A stretch of 41,893 nt of DNA from an uncultured Bacteroidales bacterium (GTDB lineage Bacteria > Bacteroidota > Bacteroidia > Bacteroidales > P3): the NCBI GenBank assembly GCA_900314925.1, contig OMXC01000019.1, positions 1 to 41,893 of the forward strand. The letters are read 5' to 3'. The position numbers were made by a program, and so were the translations under genes. The notes below the pieces were generated by a model. The model worked only from the letters and a program-made list of their open reading frames with translations, did no database searches and was not told the DNA's origin. This document shows, piece by piece, positions 40,027 to 41,893 of the stretch. Every line of letters begins with the position of its first letter. The stretch's first letter is position 1.

Positions 40027-40935
40027 ATGAAGAAAAGTATCAAATTGGCCACCATACTTGTGGCCGGAGCAATGATGCTCGTGTCCTGCGGAGGCGACGG
40101 CTTCAAGACCACCGACAGCGGACTGCAGTACAAATTCGAGAAGCAGAACAAAAGCGCCCAGCAGGTGCAGGACGGCGACGTGCTGGTGGGCGAGATGACC
40201 ATCACCTTCGACACCACCCAGACCTTCAGCAACGTGGGTCACGCCGACCGCATACTGCAGGCCCAGAAGACCTTCGACGGAGACCTCTACGAGGGCTTGC
40301 TGATGATGCACATCGGCGACAAGGCCACCTTCGCCATCTCCGCCGACACGCTGGCCAAATACCTCCAGGCCAACCAGATGCCCCCCTACTATGAGCCGGG
40401 CAAGGGCATGAAGATCTACTACGAGATCTCGCTGCAGGACATCGTCACCAAGGAAGAGCTCGAAGAGGAGCAGAACAACTTCATGGCCGAGATGAAGGAG
40501 CGCCAGCAGAACGAGCCAGAGGCCATAGAGACCTACGTGCGTGAGAACAACATCACCGTGAAGCCCAACGACAAAGGCGTCTACGTCATCGTCAAGAAGA
40601 AAGGCACCGGCGCCAAGGTGGCCGCCGGCCGCACCGTGGCCATGAACTACACCGGCCGCCTGCTCGACGGCACGATGTTCGACTCCAGCGTGGAGAGCGA
40701 CGCCATCCAGGGCGGTCTGCAGCAGCCCGGCCGCACCTACGAGCCCCTGACCTACGTCGTCGGCCAGATGCGCCTCATCCCCGGCTGGGAAGAGAGCGTC
40801 ATGGGCATGCCCGAAGGCACCGTCATGCAGGTCATCATGCCCTCGGCACAGGGCTACGGCCCCCAGGGCGCCGGACAGATGATCCCCCCCTACTCGCCCC
40901 TGGTGTTCGACATAGAGATTGTGTCGGTGAAATAA
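40027..40935 (+). CDS. FKBP-type prolyl isomerase lipoprotein, two FKBP-like regions
   Basis: A 302-residue lipoprotein with lipobox MLVSC (Cys21). The N-terminal region (about 28-140) has a degenerate FKBP-like layout (TTDSGLQYKFEKQNKSAQQVQDGDVLVGEMTITF, 'ILQAQKTFDGDLYEGLLMMHIGDKATF'). A charged linker follows, then a full FKBP domain (about 175-302: VAMNYTGRLLDGTMFDSS, 'MRLIPGWEESVMGMPEGTVMQVIMPSAQGYG', 'IPPYSPLVFDIEIVSV'). This is the common Bacteroidales pattern of a dead and a live FKBP in one lipoprotein. It is the third FKBP in the window and is likely a periplasmic folding factor. An 82-nt repeat-containing gap precedes it. Confidence 0.9.
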   Translation: MKKSIKLATILVAGAMMLVSCGGDGFKTTDSGLQYKFEKQNKSAQQVQDGDVLVGEMTITFDTTQTFSNVGHADRILQAQKTFDGDLYEGLLMMHIGDKATFAISADTLAKYLQANQMPPYYEPGKGMKIYYEISLQDIVTKEELEEEQNNFMAEMKERQQNEPEAIETYVRENNITVKPNDKGVYVIVKKKGTGAKVAAGRTVAMNYTGRLLDGTMFDSSVESDAIQGGLQQPGRTYEPLTYVVGQMRLIPGWEESVMGMPEGTVMQVIMPSAQGYGPQGAGQMIPPYSPLVFDIEIVSVK

Positions 40936-40939
40936 TGTG

Positions 40940-41150
40940 ATGGGTTAAGTGGTTAAAGAAGTTAAGAAGTTAAGAAGTTAAGACAATAGTGCTTGTCGCA
41001 ATATATTGTCGGTAACATATGCCTAAACATCTTCAACTTCTTAACTCCTAAAAAAAACATTTGTCTTAACTTCTTCAACTTCTTAACTCCTTAACTCCTA
41101 ATAAAGATACATTTGTCTTAACTACTTATCTACATACCTCCTTACCTACT
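40940..41150. repeat. Intergenic repeat block before adk with inverted arms
   Basis: AAGTTAAG units at about 40955-40982 face TTAACTTCTTCAACTTCTTAACTCC blocks at about 41028-41100. The phrase ACATTTGTCTTAACT occurs at 41057-41072 and again at 41109-41124. The 3' part (CTTATCTACATACCTCCTTACCTAC) is the complement-type of the 1570-1667 repeat. Long hairpins can form. Confidence 0.8.
41108..41115 (+). promoter_or_regulatory. Possible -7 promoter element of adk
   Basis: TACATTTG matches TAnnTTTG, 48 nt before the adk ATG and inside the repeat block. No clear -33 is present. Confidence 0.4.
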
Positions 41151-41163
41151 AAAACAGACAACA

Positions 41164-41721
41164 ATGAAAAATATCGTCATATTCGGAGCCCCCGGTGCCG
41201 GCAAAGGCACCCAGAGCGACTTCATCGTGGAGCACTACGGCCTGACGCACGTCTCGACCGGCGACCTGCTCCGCAAGGAGATTGCCGAGCAGACCGAGCT
41301 CGGCAAACGTATCAAGAGCATCATGGATGCCGGCCAGCTGGTGAGCGACGACATCGTGGTGGAGATGATGGACAAGGCCATCGCCGCCGACACGAAGGGC
41401 ATGCTCTTCGACGGCTTCCCCCGCACCGTGGCCCAGGCCGAGACCCTCGACCGACTGCTGGCCAAGTACGGCCGCAGCCTCACCTGCATGGTGCAGCTCG
41501 AGGTGCCCAAGGACGAGCTGATGCGCCGTCTGCTGGAGCGCGCCAAGATTCAGGGCCGCGCCGACGACAACGAGGCCACCATCAACAACCGCCTGCAGGA
41601 GTACAACAACAAGACCCTGCCCGTGGCCCAATACTACGCCGCCCAGGGCAAGCAGAAGGTCATCGACGGCCTCGGCACGGTGGAAGACATCGCCGCCCGC
41701 ATCCGCCAGGCCATCGGCTGA
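41164..41721 (+). CDS. adk: Adenylate kinase, short form
   Basis: A 185-residue cytoplasmic enzyme: ATP + AMP to 2 ADP. The P-loop GAPGAGKGTQ lies at residues 8-17. AMP-binding parts are THVSTGDLLRKEI (about 29-41) and LFDGFPRTVAQAE (about 80-92), and the Arg of the lid base is in LLERAKIQGRADDN. The LID is the short type without zinc cysteines; with 185-190 residues this is normal for Bacteroidota adk. It is followed by a strong terminator. The start is ATG 41164, with ACAGACAACA upstream. Confidence 0.96.
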   Translation: MKNIVIFGAPGAGKGTQSDFIVEHYGLTHVSTGDLLRKEIAEQTELGKRIKSIMDAGQLVSDDIVVEMMDKAIAADTKGMLFDGFPRTVAQAETLDRLLAKYGRSLTCMVQLEVPKDELMRRLLERAKIQGRADDNEATINNRLQEYNNKTLPVAQYYAAQGKQKVIDGLGTVEDIAARIRQAIG

Positions 41722-41750
41722 CACTCCGTATTTTTTCTAAAAAAAATCCA

Positions 41751-41786
41751 AGCCTCCGCCGTACCGATTACGGCGGAGGCTTTTTG
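41751..41786 (+). terminator. Rho-independent terminator of adk
   Basis: AGCCTCCGCCGTA (41751-41763) pairs perfectly with TACGGCGGAGGCT (41769-41781) around CCGAT, followed by TTTTG. Confidence 0.93.
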
Positions 41787-41835
41787 CTTTCTGCGGCCTA
41801 AATTCCAGTTACAAGTGCAACACTGAGTAGAAAAA

Positions 41836-41859
41836 AGAGCACCAAAAATTTGGTACTCT
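41836..41859. promoter_or_regulatory. 24-bp near-palindrome overlapping a -33 element
   Basis: AGAGCACCAAAAATTTGGTACTCT is almost its own reverse complement and covers the TTTG (-33) of the next promoter. It could be an operator. A second inverted pair, GCAACAC (41817-41823) and GTGTTGC (41880-41886), encloses it. Confidence 0.55.
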
Positions 41860-41880
41860 CAGGTAAAGTGACTACTTTTG
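41849..41880 (+). promoter_or_regulatory. Promoter of a gene running off the right edge
   Basis: TTTG at 41849-41852, 20 nt, then TACTTTTG at 41873-41880, a full promoter match. An ATG follows at 41889-41891; only two more bases are visible, so the gene cannot be identified. Confidence 0.72.
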
Positions 41881-41893
41881 TGTTGCATATGAA

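Overview
The window looks like a chromosome segment from an uncultured, GC-rich member of the Bacteroidales (phylum Bacteroidota). Several points support this. Many genes carry the Bacteroidota promoter -7 element TAnnTTTG, sometimes with a TTG or TTTG about 19-22 bp upstream. Shine-Dalgarno sites are weak. Two secreted proteins end in CHU_C-type (type IX secretion, type B) sorting domains. Bacteroidota-typical families are present (DUF3276, DUF5683, DUF3098, DUF4369, GldI-like FKBP, DPP5-like S9 peptidase), as is the ftsX-DUF3098-uppP-truB gene order. No plasmid or phage gene was recognised. The high GC content produces very long antisense shadow ORFs, which are left out.

Layout. 1-4131 (+): tail of a probable DUF6266 protein, butyrate kinase, then an overlapping trio of FKBP isomerase, a shortened chorismate synthase and a DUF4369 lipoprotein. 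4189-10527 (-): a Spy/CpxP-like protein, a small membrane protein (probable anti-sigma) and an ECF sigma factor; then, reading in the direction of transcription from 10527, DUF3276, parA, parB, DUF5683, exbB, exbD, tonB and an S4-domain protein. 11008-18184 (+): priA, the SRP RNA, prfB directly behind it, and a large secreted beta-helix-like protein. 18336-20155 (-): formiminotransferase-cyclodeaminase and a 40-residue lipoprotein. 20492-31612 (+): two paralogous P-domain surface proteins, dapD overlapping the second, a small lipoprotein, dnaN, ftsX, DUF3098, uppP and truB. 31908-38013 (-): response regulator, MBL hydrolase, glycosyltransferase, MORN protein, lipoprotein and DPP5-like peptidase. 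38395-41721 (+): nrnA-like phosphoesterase, two FKBP lipoproteins and adenylate kinase. The window ends in a strong promoter with a palindrome, at the edge of a gene or possibly an insertion sequence.

How the parts fit. Much of the content is core housekeeping: replication restart, sliding clamp, chromosome partition, translation termination, pseudouridylation, lysine/cell-wall precursor synthesis and undecaprenyl phosphate recycling. The rest serves the cell envelope: TonB energisation, an ECF stress module, three FKBP isomerases, and large T9SS-type surface proteins.

The least ordinary content is non-coding. Three copies of a long imperfect hairpin built from an 11-nt unit sit in divergent or convergent intergenic regions. 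A second family with a different 11-nt unit occurs twice. Many intergenic gaps hold 7-8-nt tandem repeats of unrelated sequence. Among the proteins, the exact 51-codon and 105-codon repeats of the tandem P-domain pair and the abnormal chorismate synthase stand out. I found no clear defence system, CRISPR array or biosynthetic cluster.
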